Shown here one piece after another: positions 44,671-56,445 of a stretch of 64,000 nucleotides of DNA. Below the pieces are notes generated by a model. That model had not been told where the DNA came from. It ran no database searches and saw only the letters and a list, made by a program, of their open reading frames with translations. This DNA comes from Capsicum annuum (taxonomy: Eukaryota > Streptophyta > Magnoliopsida > Solanales > Solanaceae). The stretch covers positions 93,174,515 to 93,238,514 of the forward strand of contig NC_061115.1 in the NCBI RefSeq assembly GCF_002878395.1, written 5' to 3'. The translations under genes were made by a program, and so were the position numbers. Positions within the stretch are counted from its first letter, which is position 1. Each line of letters begins with the position of its first letter.

Positions 44671-45400
44671 ATGATTAAGATGAGTTTGTGACTGATTTTC
44701 TAGATAAATTCTTTCCCTGGGAATTTAGGGAAGATATGGTTGAAAGGTTCATCAACTTGAAGTAGGGTAACATACGTGTGAAGGAGGATTCTTTCAAGTT
44801 TACCTAGCTCTCTAGGTATACTCCGAAGATAGTTGTTGAGCCAAGGTCTCGAATGAGTTAGTTTATTTTAGATTTTTTAGAGTTAGTGGCCAAGGAGTAT
44901 ATGACCAACAAATAGTAGAAATTAATATTAAAAAGAAAGAAATGGAGACCAAGTGGGATAGAATGGGTAATTTTGATTATTCTTAGCAAAGGTCAGGTGG
45001 TGGTAGTTGCTCTTAATTTAAGCAAAGATCTTTTTCTCCAGCATTTTCTCATCTTATGCTCCATCCTCAAAACCTTGTCATGATCATAAGAATAGGGAAT
45101 CATGATCTAAGTATCAGGGTAGTTTTACATGTAGCCATACTTTCCCAGCATGTCCTAAGTATGGTACGAATCATCATGAGAGTGCCTTATTAGAAAGGAT
45201 GATTTTTTTGGATGTGGTCAGATGGGCCACAAGTTAAAGAATTTCCCTTCAGTTGGATGTGGAAATAGGGGTAACAAGACTTACTTTACTACTTCAACAT
45301 CCCTTCAGGTCACCCAGATCAATAGGATGCTTTAATTAGTGCAAGCGGTCGTCAGCACAAGTATTGCTTTTATTATTAATCTTCCTGCTAGGTTCAAGAC
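44671..45400 (+). pseudogene. gypsy D gag, lacking its N-terminus and leader
   Basis: Without any LTR or primer site, gag text resumes mid-domain: DEFVTDFLDKFFPWEFRED (about 44680), MVERFINLK and FKFTxLSRYTPKIVVEPRSR (about 44795). A Gly/Ser/Gln-rich linker follows, then a nucleocapsid knuckle FGCGQMGHKLKNFPS (about 45215), where Phe replaces the last Cys. The abrupt start inside the capsid, right after the tail of G, points to a deletion that fused two elements. Confidence 0.72.
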
Positions 45401-45880
45401 AACTCACTAGATGTAGTCATGGATATGTTATGAGTCTTTCATATAGATGTATATGCATTGTTAGATCTAAGAGGAACACTTTCCTTCATGACTCCTTATA
45501 TTACTGTAGATTATAGAGTCAGTCCCAAAACTCTTTTAGAACCCTTCTTAGTTTCTACTTCTATTGGTGACTCAGTTATAACCAAGCAGCTATACGAAAA
45601 TTGCCTAGTCTCAAATTTGTAAGAAATCACCACAATTAATCAGTAGTGTTAGATGTGACTAATTTTGATGTAATTCATAGAATGGATTAGTTATATTCTT
45701 GTTATACCTTAGTTGACTATAGAATTAAAGTCTTTAGGTATCATTTTTCTAAAGAACTAGTTTTAGAATGGAAGGACAGTACCTCAACGCCTATAGGTTG
45801 GTTATGTCTTACATTAAGACTAGAAATATGATCTCTAAGGTTTTTATTTATCATTTAGTTTGGGTCAAGGATTTTTAATC
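45401..45880 (+). pseudogene. gypsy D protease region
   Basis: IDVYALLDLRGTLSFMTPYI (about 45445) occupies the retropepsin active-site position, with DLRG where DSG or DPG is usual. TSIGDSVITKQLYENCLV (about 45565) follows. The later part with YHFSKELVLEWK-like text (about 45740) leads to RT. Inactive and frameshifted. Confidence 0.72.
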
Positions 45881-47260
45881 TAAAACTTCAACCCTTCAAT
45901 CTGTTCCAGTTGTTAATGAGTACCTTGAAGTGTTTCTTAAAGATCTCTTTGAAGTCCTTCCCAAGTAGGAGATAAATTTTGGAATAGACCTTCTTTTATA
46001 TACCCACCCTATCTCAATTCTTTTTTATAGAATAGCTCTAGTTGAGTTTAAGGAATTGAAGGATCAATTTAAATACCTCTTATACATGGGCTTAATAGAA
46101 CCAAGATACCTTTATGGGGTTCTCCAATTCTTTTCATACATAAAAGAAATGATTCTTTCAAAATATACATAAACACCAATAGTTGAACAAAGTACTAATC
46201 AAGAATAAGTATCCTATTTCATAGAATTAATGATTTGTTTGACCAACTTTAGGGTGCTAGTTACTTTTTAAAGATAGACCTTAGATCCAACTATCATCAA
46301 TTTAGTTAGAGAATGTGACATTCTAAAAATAGATTTCAGAACTTGATATGGTCACTATAAATTTGCTGTTATGTCTTTTGAACTAACAAATGATCCTGCA
46401 ACATTTATAGATATGATGAATAGGTTGTTCAAAGAATATTTAGACATGTTCATCATTGTCCTTAAGATGACATCTTTATTTATTCTCAGAGTGAGAGTGA
46501 ACATGCAAACTATTTGAGAATTGACTTGCAGACTCTTAAGGATCACCAACTATTAGCCAAGTTTGATAAGTGTAAGTTCTGATTGAAATTAGTAGCATTC
46601 CTTATATCATTTTCAGTGAGGGCACTCAATTTTATCCTCAAAAGATCGAAGTAGTTAGGAACTGACCTAGGCCCATCTCTTTATTAGATATTAGGAGTTT
46701 CTAGGTTTAACTAGTTAATACAGGAAGTTTTTTGAAGTATTTGCATATATTACTTATCGTATGTCTAATTGACTCAGAAGAAAGTCATGCTTCAACAATC
46801 TAATATTTGTGAGAAATATTTTTAGGAGTTGAAAATTCAACTCATTTCTGCTTTAATGTTTAACCTACTAGAGTGTTCGAATAGGTTTGTAGTATGTTTT
46901 GATACTTCTAGAGTTGGACTTGGGTGTGTGTTGATATTTCATGGTAAGTTCATAACTTATGCTTCTTAATAGCTCAAAGTAGATGAGATAAATTATCTGA
47001 CTCATGATATTGAGTTGGTAGCTATAGTTTTTGCCCTAAAGATTTGAAGGAACTATCCTTATGGAGTTCATGTGGATGTATTAGTGGATCACATGAGCCT
47101 TTAGTATGTATTTAGTCAGAAATAACTACATATTTGTTAAAGAAGGTGGCTAGAGTTATTAAAAGATTATAACATGCATGTTTTGTACCATTCGAGTAAG
47201 GAAAATATAGTGGAGGATGCTCTTAGAATTCTATTGATAGGTAGTGTTGCTTACACAGAG
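45881..47260 (+). pseudogene. gypsy D reverse transcriptase and RNase H
   Basis: EINFGIDLLLYTHPISI (about 45970) and ALVEFKELKDQFK start RT, and DQLxGASYFLKIDLRSNYHQ lies near 46245. The palm reads DMFIIVL, then after a frameshift [16 protein letters not shown] (about 46470), which keeps the two Asp residues. The connection LGFTSxYRKFFEVF is degraded (about 46690). RNase H appears as FVVCFDTSRVGLGCVLI (about 46890) and IELVAIVFALKI (about 47010), with the tether VLYHSSKENIVEDAL (about 47180). Many stops. Confidence 0.78.
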
Positions 47261-48680
47261 CATGAAAAAAAGAGTTAGCTTGTGATGTTCATAGACTTAC
47301 TAGATTAGTAGTTTGCTTAGTTGATTCACCCGAAGCTAGTGTTATGGTTCATAATGGTGTAGAGTGTTTGTTTGTTGCTAAGGTAAAGGCAAAATAATTT
47401 AGTGATCCTATTTTTCTTAAGTTGAAGGAAGCAATCCTCAATCATAAAGTGGAGGTTTTCTCCTAACAGGGAGATGGTGTGCTTTGCTATTATGGTCAGT
47501 TATGTGTTTTAAATGTTGATGACTTGAAATGGCAAATGCTGATATTCTATTCACCCAAGTTCCATCAAGATGTATGGTGATCTATAAAAGTCTATTGGAG
47601 GAATGGCATGAAGAGGAATATCATGGAATTTGTATCCAAGTGTTCAAATTGATAACAAGTTAAGGTTGAGCACTAGAGACCAGACCGTATGACTCAAAAT
47701 ACTATTATTCCTACTTATAAGTAGGAAGAGATAAATATGGACTTTATTATAGGGTTACCTCAACGTGTTGATAACATGATTTAATATGGGTTATTGTAGA
47801 CTGAATGACTAAGTCAACATATTTCCTGCCAGTTAATACTATAGATTTAACTGAGGATTATGCTAGTCCTTATATTTGAGTTGTTCAAGTTGTATAAAGT
47901 CTCTTTGACAATCATTTTAGATAGGAGTACTAAGTTTACTTCACGTTCTGGAAGTGATTTAGAAGGGTACCTAAGTTCATCTCAACATAACTTTTCACTT
48001 GAAGATAGATGGTCAGGCAAAGTAGACCGTTCATACCTTAGAGTATATGTTGAGAGCTTGCATGATCAACTTTAAAGGTAGTTGGGATAATCACTTTCCT
48101 CATATTGAGTTTGCCTATAGTTATAGTTTTCATTGCAGAATTCAAATGACTTTGTTTGAGGTGCTTTATGGTAAGAGGTGTTGATATCCTATTAGATGGT
48201 TTTAGGTTGTTAAAGCTACTTTGATAGGGCCTAATTAAGTTCATAAGGATATGGAGAAAGTTTAGTTGATATAAGAGAGGCTAAACAACTAAGAGTTGTC
48301 AGAAATCATATGCAAATATGAGGAGAAGTGAGCATGAGTTTACAGTTATTTATGAGACACATTGGCAATGTGGCCTATGAGTTAGAGTTACCCACAATAT
48401 TAACAATAGTGCACTTATTATTTCATGTGCCCTTGTCGAAGAAGTGCATTGGTAATCCAACTTGACTTATTCCATTAGATAGTCTGGGCATGAAAGATAG
48501 TCTCTCTTACAAAGAGGTCTTAGTTGAGATTTTTAGCTGTAAGATTTGTAAGTTGAAGAATAAGGTAGTTACTATGGTGTAAGTTCTTTGGAGAAATTAG
48601 CTAGTTGGAGCTACATGTGAAACAGATATGATAACCAAGTTCCCTGAACTTTTGCTTTCCACGTCAGTTTTAGCTTGAGG
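47261..48680 (+). pseudogene. gypsy D integrase and chromodomain-like tail
   Basis: After a linker with LVDSPEASVMVHNG (about 47320), the zinc finger shows WRNGMKRNIMEFVSKCSN (about 47600). The core has INMDFIIGLPQRVD (about 47735), a weak second motif LDRSTKFTS (about 47915) and GQAKxTVHTLEYMLRACMI (about 48015). FAYSYSFHCRIQMTLFEVLY follows (about 48110). The tail reads HVPLSKKCIGNPT (about 48425) and KNKVVTM, then a stop and VLWRN (about 48560-48600), ending ITKFPELL. Highly eroded. Confidence 0.77.
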
Positions 48681-48908
48681 TAATAGTTTTCTCTTTAGAC
48701 ATCTTATCAGTCTCATGTTCCATCAGTTGTGTGATGCTCTTAGATTACATACATATTTTCATGAAATTCTGCTCAACTTCATTCTAAGTTATATCAGATC
48801 TCATAGAAGATATTTAGCTCACGAAACATGGTTTTGGGATTGCAGCTCTTTCCCTTTTTTTGTCCAGTTAGTCTTCATTAAAGGACAAATGTTCTCAAGG
48901 GGAGATAT
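48681..48908 (+). other. gypsy D 3' untranslated region with polypurine tract
   Basis: About 230 bp separate the last chromodomain-like residues from the LTR. The purine run CTCAAGGGGAGATAT immediately before TGTAACAC (48909) is the presumed plus-strand primer. The preceding AAAGGACAAATGTTC is the usual spacer text also seen before the A and B LTRs. Confidence 0.6.
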
Positions 48909-49237
48909 TGTAACACAACAAAAGTCCCTATGATATATCTGAGACTTCATACAAAAATCAATTGAAAACCAATAGAAAATTCAACTTTTTATCACAGACC
49001 GACTCAATGTATGAGCCATATACTTAGGCCGCAAACCTTGGATTGACTCATGGTAAGTAGCCAATCCTGCTCCAGTTCCTAAAAGTCACAACTCAGACCA
49101 CGAGTCATGGTACATACTTAAAAAAAATTATGTGAACCATTATGAGCAGAACACTAGAGGTCCTAAAAGCTATAATTTTCATCCTAGTGGAATGACTCAA
49201 GGGAACAAGTCATTAGGATAGACTATGAGTCACTAGA
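48909..49237 (+). repeat. 3' LTR of gypsy D, first part
   Basis: It begins TGTAACACAACAAAAG after the polypurine tract and is interrupted at 49238 by another LTR. It carries repeated GACTCA/GAGTCA words (GATTGACTCATGG, CACGAGTCATGG). The same words continue after 51804, which supports one LTR split in two. Confidence 0.75.
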
Positions 49238-51804
49238 TGTAATACCCCGAATTTTCTTTAAGTTGAGTTTCATCTTTAATAAGAGTAAGGGCTGACTTCA
49301 CAAGTGAGAAATATTTTAAACCATGTAGAATTTCCCTAATATCGACTTTTTGTCATGTAGAGAATTGAATTAGCTTTCCAATGATACCAATTTTGTCCAA
49401 ATTCGGTATTGGGGTGAGAAGTTATGGCCGTTTTACTGAGATTTGTCGGAACCGCCCAGGTACGATGGACAGGTTGATGAATCGTCGAGTTTGTGATGGA
49501 CCATTGCTCGGACCATCATAACCAAGGCAATGACTCCCTCTTCTGGCCCAAGTGCAACGGATAAGATGATGAACCGCCAAGCTAGCGATGGACCATCACA
49601 ACTAAGGAAGTGTGGCCTTTTTTGTTCAACGTGCGATGGACTATCAGACTAGTGGCGGACCATCACTCCAATCATCGCAAATCCTGTTCATTTTTTTTAA
49701 GTCATTTTTAAAAGGATCTTTTGGGTCTTTTCCCTTTTAATACCCTGATATATACAAAACAAAGCAGATAGCCTTGTTATCTCGCAAAACATCCAAGAGC
49801 TAGGGTTTCTCCCTCAAGAGCAAATCCAAAACCCTTCTCCGAGGAATTCAAGAACTCACCATAGATTCTACAAATTGAGTTGAGATTCGAGTTTCCCAAG
49901 TCCAAGGCTTCAAGAACCCTCTCTCAAAGAGTAAGAAGAAGAGTTTCAAGCAAGCTTGTTAATCTAGTTTCACAATCTAAGTTATGTGGAGTTTTGAACA
50001 AGGGTAATCCTTTCACCTTTGTTCCCAAAGACTTATTTTAAACTATAAGTTTTCTGCAATTTATGAGATTTTACATGAAATTGAATTAGGGTTTTTCACC
50101 TATTGTTATTGGTTGCAAGCTTTTGATGTTTTCCATGAATCGCAAGTCAAATAGCATGATTTTACATGTTTTCTTAAGAAATTGAAGCTGGGTTTATACC
50201 CTATATTGTTATTCCTTGAGAATTTAATGGTAGAAATGCTCTAGAAATTGAAGTATATGGGTACGTTGAGATTTTGAGACAAATTGCTGTAAATTCCAGA
50301 TTTCTATATGATTTATGAGTCCATATGATATCTAGTAGGCATTTTGATGAGTCTTAACTTGAGCTTTGATTATGGATCACTAAGCCCTACTTGAGATTTG
50401 CAATTTCATGAACTTTTGTGCTAATAAGCACCCATGATTTGAGTACTTTGAGATTATTGAAAAAGTTTTGACCTTAATAGTCATAGTAGCTTTGAAATCC
50501 ACTTTACCAAATGAGACTACAAATTTTATAGTTGGGTTCGTATGAACCATTAGATTATTTTAAAGTGGATTTCCCTGAGATGAGCGTAGCTAACTAAAGG
50601 GAGTAGTATTTAGCACCGAGTTGGGTAAGTTACTACGATTTCATAAACCAGAACTATGTGCCATCGTAGGATTGAGATTTATAGGCCTGAGGCTGAGATA
50701 AGTGATCACTGAGTTAAGGTTATACTCCTTGGCAAGAGTATGACGCCTCTCCCCAACATGAGGTTTCTTTCTTAGGAGGACAAGATGTTGGACTCCATGT
50801 AGCTCGCATGGTTTATGTCGGTTAAGAGAACCTCCTTTGAGATAGAATATTTTCCCTAAAGATATGAGATAAGTGATTTTCCCTAATAGTAAGATTTTCA
50901 AAATAGTTTCTTAAAGTAAAATTTTCCCAAGAAGAAAGTAGTTTTGTCTACTAGTTTTCTCTACTAGTAAGATTTATAGAATTTTGAGTTCCAAGTGTCT
51001 TGAGTTTAAAAGAGTTCTAAGTTCTTGAGCATTAAAGAAGTTTTACTCTCCATGAGATATATGCATGAGTTTGAAAGTATTGTTTAAAGCTTTCTTTAGT
51101 CTACGAGTAATGAGAATAAGAGAAGAGTTTAGATTTTAAAGCTAAAGTATAATGACTCACGAGATTTGTGCTATATGCTTCATTCTACATGATTTATGAG
51201 CTTTATATTGTAGACTTATTCAAGCTATGTGAGTCATTCATATTTGCATGCATGATTTGATTAAAGAGTATGGATATTATTTTATATAAATGTATATACC
51301 CCCATATACTCAGTACATTCCCAAGTGCTGATCCACATATACATCTCTGTGCTACATTGTCTTATAATGTAGGTTTAGGTGCTCAGTCCTAGCCTCGTCA
51401 GTGATTTCTAAGTACCGTTGTCTACATCTCTACAGTGGTGAGTCCTCATGGTTCAAGAACCTATCTTTAGACAATTCAGTATCATTAACAGACATATATT
51501 TCTTTCAGTTCAGTTTTAGGAAGTTGGGGACCTGTCCCAATGGCTCTCTAGGTGACTTGAGTAGTAGATGCTTTGTCAGACTAGTTGTCAGATTGTCAAT
51601 ATGTGAGATTTCTAGTTTTGTGGTCGTTTGGACCAAGTATTTTCTTCGTATTTCCTATCATTTGCTATGACAGTACCAGTGTTTTGTTTATTTCACCTCG
51701 AATTGAGTTATTATAGGTAGTAATAGGCTCAAAGGGTTAGCTTGGGGCTACTTCTAGCCTTAAGCACTGTGTGACATCCCGGGAGGTAATTTTGGGTCGT
51801 TACA
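49238..51804 (+). repeat. Solo LTR (gypsy type) inside the gypsy D LTR
   Basis: It starts TGTAATACCCCG and ends GGGTCGTTACA, about 2.57 kb, with no internal region. The flanks CTAGA (left) and TTAGG (right) differ at two positions, both transitions, so a target duplication is possible but eroded. The U3 block at about 49455-49680 repeats GATGGACCATC variants. A TATATA at 49749-49754 and GCTAGGGTTT near 49800 look like the promoter and transcript start. Frames inside are not genes. Confidence 0.8.
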
Positions 51805-52230
51805 TTAGGCTACTTGTTCTGATAAAGGATTTGCGATTTAACATCTTACTTCAGAGGTCACGAGTTCTAAATATGACTCATTACCAAACCTTACAAGTCA
51901 TGGGGTGTTAAATTGTGCCTAAGCAAAAATTCTAGCTTAGGGACCACAATTTCAGGGATGAATTATAGGTTCAGATTATGAGTCATACCTTGACCGATCA
52001 TGACTATTTTTAGAAAATTAGTTACATTATAATAAGTGTGTTTTTATTCTTTCCCTACATCCTTATCCTAAACTACACCATTTATAGGCTTATTTGGAGG
52101 AGGTTAAAGAGAATTATGCATTTATTCCCCCTCATTATACTCAAACGCTTAGAAAGAAATAAGATAGAAAGGTTAAACTCTCTCAACAAAAGAAAACATA
52201 GGGTTACTCTTAAAGCTTAAAGGATCTAAG
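51805..52230 (+). repeat. 3' LTR of gypsy D, second part, truncated
   Basis: GAGTCAT and GTCACGAGT words resume here. A transcribed-looking stretch with CCATTTATAGGC (about 52078) and AACTCTCTCAACAAAAG (about 52176) follows. The sequence stops resembling an LTR near 52230, where the LINE begins. The remainder of the LTR may lie beyond the right edge of the window. Confidence 0.55.
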
Positions 52231-52318
52231 TTATTAGAAAGTATTTCATCCAACTTCCATCTTTCCCTAAAATTTCTCTTCCTTCTCTCTAGATTTTTCC
52301 ATTACTATTTCTATTGGA

Positions 52319-55300
52319 ATGGCTTCACAAATGTTGGTAGAGCTTTTCTGACCACTGGACCAGTCACAGAAAAAGCGCATAGATGATGCACACCAACCCC
52401 AAAAGGATTTTCTAAAAAATTACTCCTACATCTCTCAGAAATTATAAAGATTACAATAATTATTGGGACAATTTTTGACAAGCAGTGGGATATGGTTTAA
52501 AAAATAGTTTTCCAAGATGATTCTGGATCGATGGAAAGGATTCTATTCCATAAAATTGATTCTATATTTCAAATTCCTTCCAAGTTACAAATTTGAAGCA
52601 TATTAATGAGTTTATTGTGAAAATTGACCCTAGAAATTTGCACTCTATCTCTACCCAATCGCCAAAAATGCACCCTCTAATTCAAACAACTACGGAGCAA
52701 ATTCATGATGAATAAAGTGAGGAAAATGATAGATGGAATCATTGCATATCTCCTAATCACTTTTCAACCCATGGCAATTCTGTTAAAACTATAAAAAATA
52801 GTTTAAACTCTGACAATAATAATTTTACCTAAGGAATTAATTAAACCCAATACCAATTAATAGCTAGGGATGAGACTAATGCAACTATGCTTAAATCCAT
52901 AATTTTTGATTTTCCAAATGTTTCCAATTTAGTAATTAGGGTTCAGTCCTAACTTGGTAAGAAACAGTCAAAATTCACTTCCGATGGGTCAATGCTCAAA
53001 TCCTGAACTTGGAAAATTACAACATGATTATGGGAGTGAAGTGATACCAAAATCCCAACAAAGGTACAATATAACTCATTGAATTTCAAGTTTAAAGGTC
53101 CTGCGATTGGGAATTTGGTTGCTCATGATTCTATGAAGGATATGAATGTAATTGATCAATCACAATTTACTGGTATAGTTAGGGAGAAGGTGAATTTTGA
53201 TAAAATCCCTATCAAATCATCTTAAATTCATGTCCAATTTTAGTTCTAGGGTTCTAAAGGATATTGTTACTGTGCTTTATTCTAAAAAGGATAATTTTGA
53301 TCACTACAACTCTGAAGTTGTTAGGAAAGTTTCTTTGGATAGAAATTCAGGTAAGTCTACAAATTCTTTGTCTACTAAGGATCAAAAGTGTGATATAGAG
53401 AGGAATGTTAATATTTAAGCACTAACAATGTTGTTTCTACTGAGAAAGATTCTTCAATTCATATTGGTGATCAAGTTAAAAGTACTAGGAGTAAGAATAA
53501 GTAAAAAAGTTCTGATGAATCTCCAAAAGATGTTCCTAAACCTTATGTTCCTAATAGTAAGCCAATGGAGGTGTCTAACAATTTTGGTACTCATTCTATT
53601 ATTTATCCAAAGCTTAATGAGAGTAAGATGGTTAATGGAGGTGAGATGGAAAAAATTGAGGAATCTCACCTTGTCAATAAGAGTTAAGCACAACAAAAGG
53701 CTAAATCTGTTAGCATTCCTAATCCTCCTACTCCTTGGGTTTCTCATACTGTGGTCACCAAATTAAGGGCTCAGTAAGAAAAGAGAATGTCCACAATTAC
53801 GATTAATCTCCTAATATTAAGATTACTCTACTAATATTACTATAAAACAAAGGCTTCTAGTGGTTGTGTTCAGACCTAGTGACTACAAGGTAAAACTTGT
53901 TGTTAGATGTAAGTACACATTACCATGCCTATGATGGAAATTATCAAAAAATAGTTTATTTTAAAAACTAAGCTTAGAGGTGGTGTCGTGCCATCTTATT
54001 TTAATTCTAGACATGTTTATATTGATTTAGAGAATGAATATGACCATACTACTGTTTGGAATAAAGAAAGAATATACATTGATGGACAACTGATGAGACC
54101 CTAATTATGGACACCAACTTTTAAACCTTCTATAGAAACACCTCTTATACCTATTCGGGCTACTCTTCCTGAGTTACCTTGGCACTGTTATTGTATGGAA
54201 GTGATTGCACCTTTTTTTGTCTCCTATAGGAAGAGCATTATATCTTGACTTAGTTTCTTATAAAAATACATGGGGTTGTGTTGCTAAGGTTAAAATTCAA
54301 TTAGATCTTACCAAGGAAAGGCCTAATCATGTTTGGTTGGGCTTTGATGAAGATGAGAATGGGAAAGGTATGTGGTAGTCTATAAAATATGAAGAAGTTC
54401 CTAAGTATTGTAGTTATTGTAAGCATCAAGGGTATGTAATCATGAACTGTAGGGTTAAGAGGAAAGATGGTGAGACTAAGAGAAGGAAAGAAATGGAAGA
54501 CGTTCAAAAGAATGATCACCTGCAAAAGCAACATGATCTCAACAATAGTACTGATCATAGAGATGAACTTGATAAATTAGTACCTTTAAGTGATAAAGGG
54601 CAACATCAGCAAATAAAATGCACAAACCACATGAACAAGATCAATGGAAAGCTCAAATAAGAAGGGGTAAGGGAAACAACCACCAACAGTAGCAAAACAA
54701 TTAACACAATCAGAACTAGAGGGAGCAGGCACCCTACCAACAAGTTTACAGGTCAAGATCTCTTCAGAAAAACATTGCAATAACACTTAAAAATCAGCAA
54801 CAACAACAAGAAAAATAACCCCAAACTATAATTTTTATTCTTGAGTCTAGAATTAACAACACCAACCCCATAATTTTAATGATAACTTTGTTAGTCCCAT
54901 ATTCCAAAATCCCAACAAAAGCACAAGTGTTCAGTACCTCAGCAAGTACAATAAAACTTCTGAGGAAAAAATAAAAGAAAATGGTATCGGAACTTCTGAT
55001 CAACATGCTATGGAGGTTGAAAATATCCCCAAAAATGGGAATACAGGTATTGACTCAATGCTCCATCAATCCCACCCCAATTATTCTAATATGATAACAA
55101 GTAATAAGGTGGCAACTGGAAAAAATCAACCTTAAAATAATTCAATTGCTAGAAATGTCCTTAAGAAGACAATAGGTATTGACTCAATGCTCCATTAATC
55201 CCAAACCAATAATTATAATATGCTAACAGGTGATGTGGTTGACTTAAAAAAATTCAACCTCAAATATTTGAATGTTAGAAATATTCCTAAAAGGACCTCA

Positions 55301-56135
55301 GGTATTAACTCAATTCTCCTTCAATGCCACCCCAATTATTTTAATATTTTAGTTGGTGATAAAGTTAATGGAGGTGAGGATGGTGTTTAAGAGATACATA
55401 CTAACTTGTAAGAAGGGGTGTCCAAAGGGAGGGGTTTAAATCGTAAAACCTCTGCTACCATGTTGTTGATTCATCAATCTACTGAATGAATGTTACTACT
55501 GAGGTTATGTTTGACTAATTGATAAGATCTTGGGTAAAAAAGAGGTTCAAGGTACAGTAGTGATGAACGAGCTGCAACTTTCAGGTTCAGAATTTTTTTA
55601 TTAAAGTTACTACTAATTGTGATCTTGCTTTAAAGGACCATCTTGTTACTAATATTTATAATGAAGGTTCAAAGCTTGGGCAGAGAAGAGGTAATTTCAT
55701 TAATAAGAATCAGGTATTCATTAATGATACTCCTCTACAAAAGGATCAAAACTTAGGTACTTCAAAGAATAGAGATATTGGTTATCTCAACAACTAGTCT
55801 AACCTTTCCATGAGTAAAAAAAGGGAAATAATATAAAAAAACTAGAAAGAGATTTTAAAAGTCATGAATTTATGGATGAGAATTACAAGGTTAGAAATGA
55901 CCATAATGATCAGTTTCAAGAAAGTCTTGATCCTCATGATAAACCACAAGATAAAATTCCTTCTGAAGAAAATGAGTATAGAGTTATTTATTTTAAAGAT
56001 AAGGTGGAAGAAGTCAAGGGTCATATTGATGGTCAAAATGCACAAGACGATTCTGATGATGATACTGCAGAGGAACTACTCATGGATTTTAGTTCAACTG
56101 AGCAAGAGGATTTTGAAGAAAAGATTAATTAGATT
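52319..56135 (+). pseudogene. LINE ORF1 (DUF4283 and zinc knuckle, RNA-binding)
   Basis: The likely ATG at 52319 reads MASQML. The conserved part lies at about 53820-54470: LENEYDHTTVWNKERIYIDG, LWTPTFKPSIETPLIPI, ATLPELPWH, VWLGFDEDENGKGMW and a knuckle EEVPKYCSYCKHQGYVIMNC, whose His position is Tyr. A Lys/Glu-rich stretch follows, then Gln/Asn-rich text, three in-frame copies of a 42-43 codon unit (55046-55425) and an acidic end (DDSDDDTAEELL, about 56050) before the stop at 56130. ORF1 proteins of this type bind LINE RNA. The length, near 1270 codons if continuous, is long for the family. Stops and frameshifts break it in many places. Confidence 0.68.
55046..55425 (+). repeat. Three tandem units of 126-129 bp inside LINE ORF1
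   Basis: The text GGTATTGACTCAATGCTCC starts units at 55046 and 55175, and a variant at 55301, giving spacings of 129 and 126 bp, both multiples of three. Each unit contains CCAATTATT and AATATG near its middle. The phase suggests the duplication arose while the frame was still translated. Confidence 0.75.
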
Positions 56136-56229
56136 ACAAATCCAAAAGGAAATCTAGGAAACCTACTACAGGTAAGACTGGGATTGTTAACAAACCTATC
56201 GCTAGATCCTAAACTCAAAATAGTTCCAA

Positions 56230-56445
56230 TGACTAGTAAGATCATTTGGAATGTTAGGGGTATTTTTAAATATAAAATCCATTTATCATCTCTCTTTTTA
56301 TAGCCATTCTTGAACCCTTTTCTGATAATTCTTAACTTCATAATGCAAGAAGATAACTCAAGATGGAAAAAGCTACTTGTAATCCTAATGGAAAGATTTG
56401 GATATTTTGGTCCTAAGATGTTTCTTGCGAGATTAACATATTGAT
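56230..56445 (+). pseudogene. LINE ORF2 start (endonuclease), truncated
   Basis: The ATG at 56230 gives MTSKIIWNVRG, the start of plant L1 ORF2 endonucleases, where the Asn is part of the metal-binding site. After small frameshifts, ILEPF-like text and NPNGKIWIFW-like text (about 56380-56410) match the next conserved block of that domain. It ends at LTR E after about 70 codons. Confidence 0.65.

Larger units (their letters stand above)
52231..56445 (+). mobile_element. L1-type LINE retrotransposon, broken at the start of ORF2
   Basis: A pyrimidine-rich leader (about 52250-52318) precedes an ORF1 with a DUF4283-like domain and a CCHC knuckle. A hydrophilic tail follows, then an ORF2 that starts like the apurinic endonuclease of plant L1 elements and stops where LTR E begins (56446). 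RT and the poly-A end are therefore outside. It is old: the frame has many stops. Confidence 0.72.

Noticed and set aside
52231..56135. A host zinc-finger protein gene with DUF4283
   Set aside because: The domain pair is that of LINE ORF1, an endonuclease start follows directly, and the frame is full of stops.
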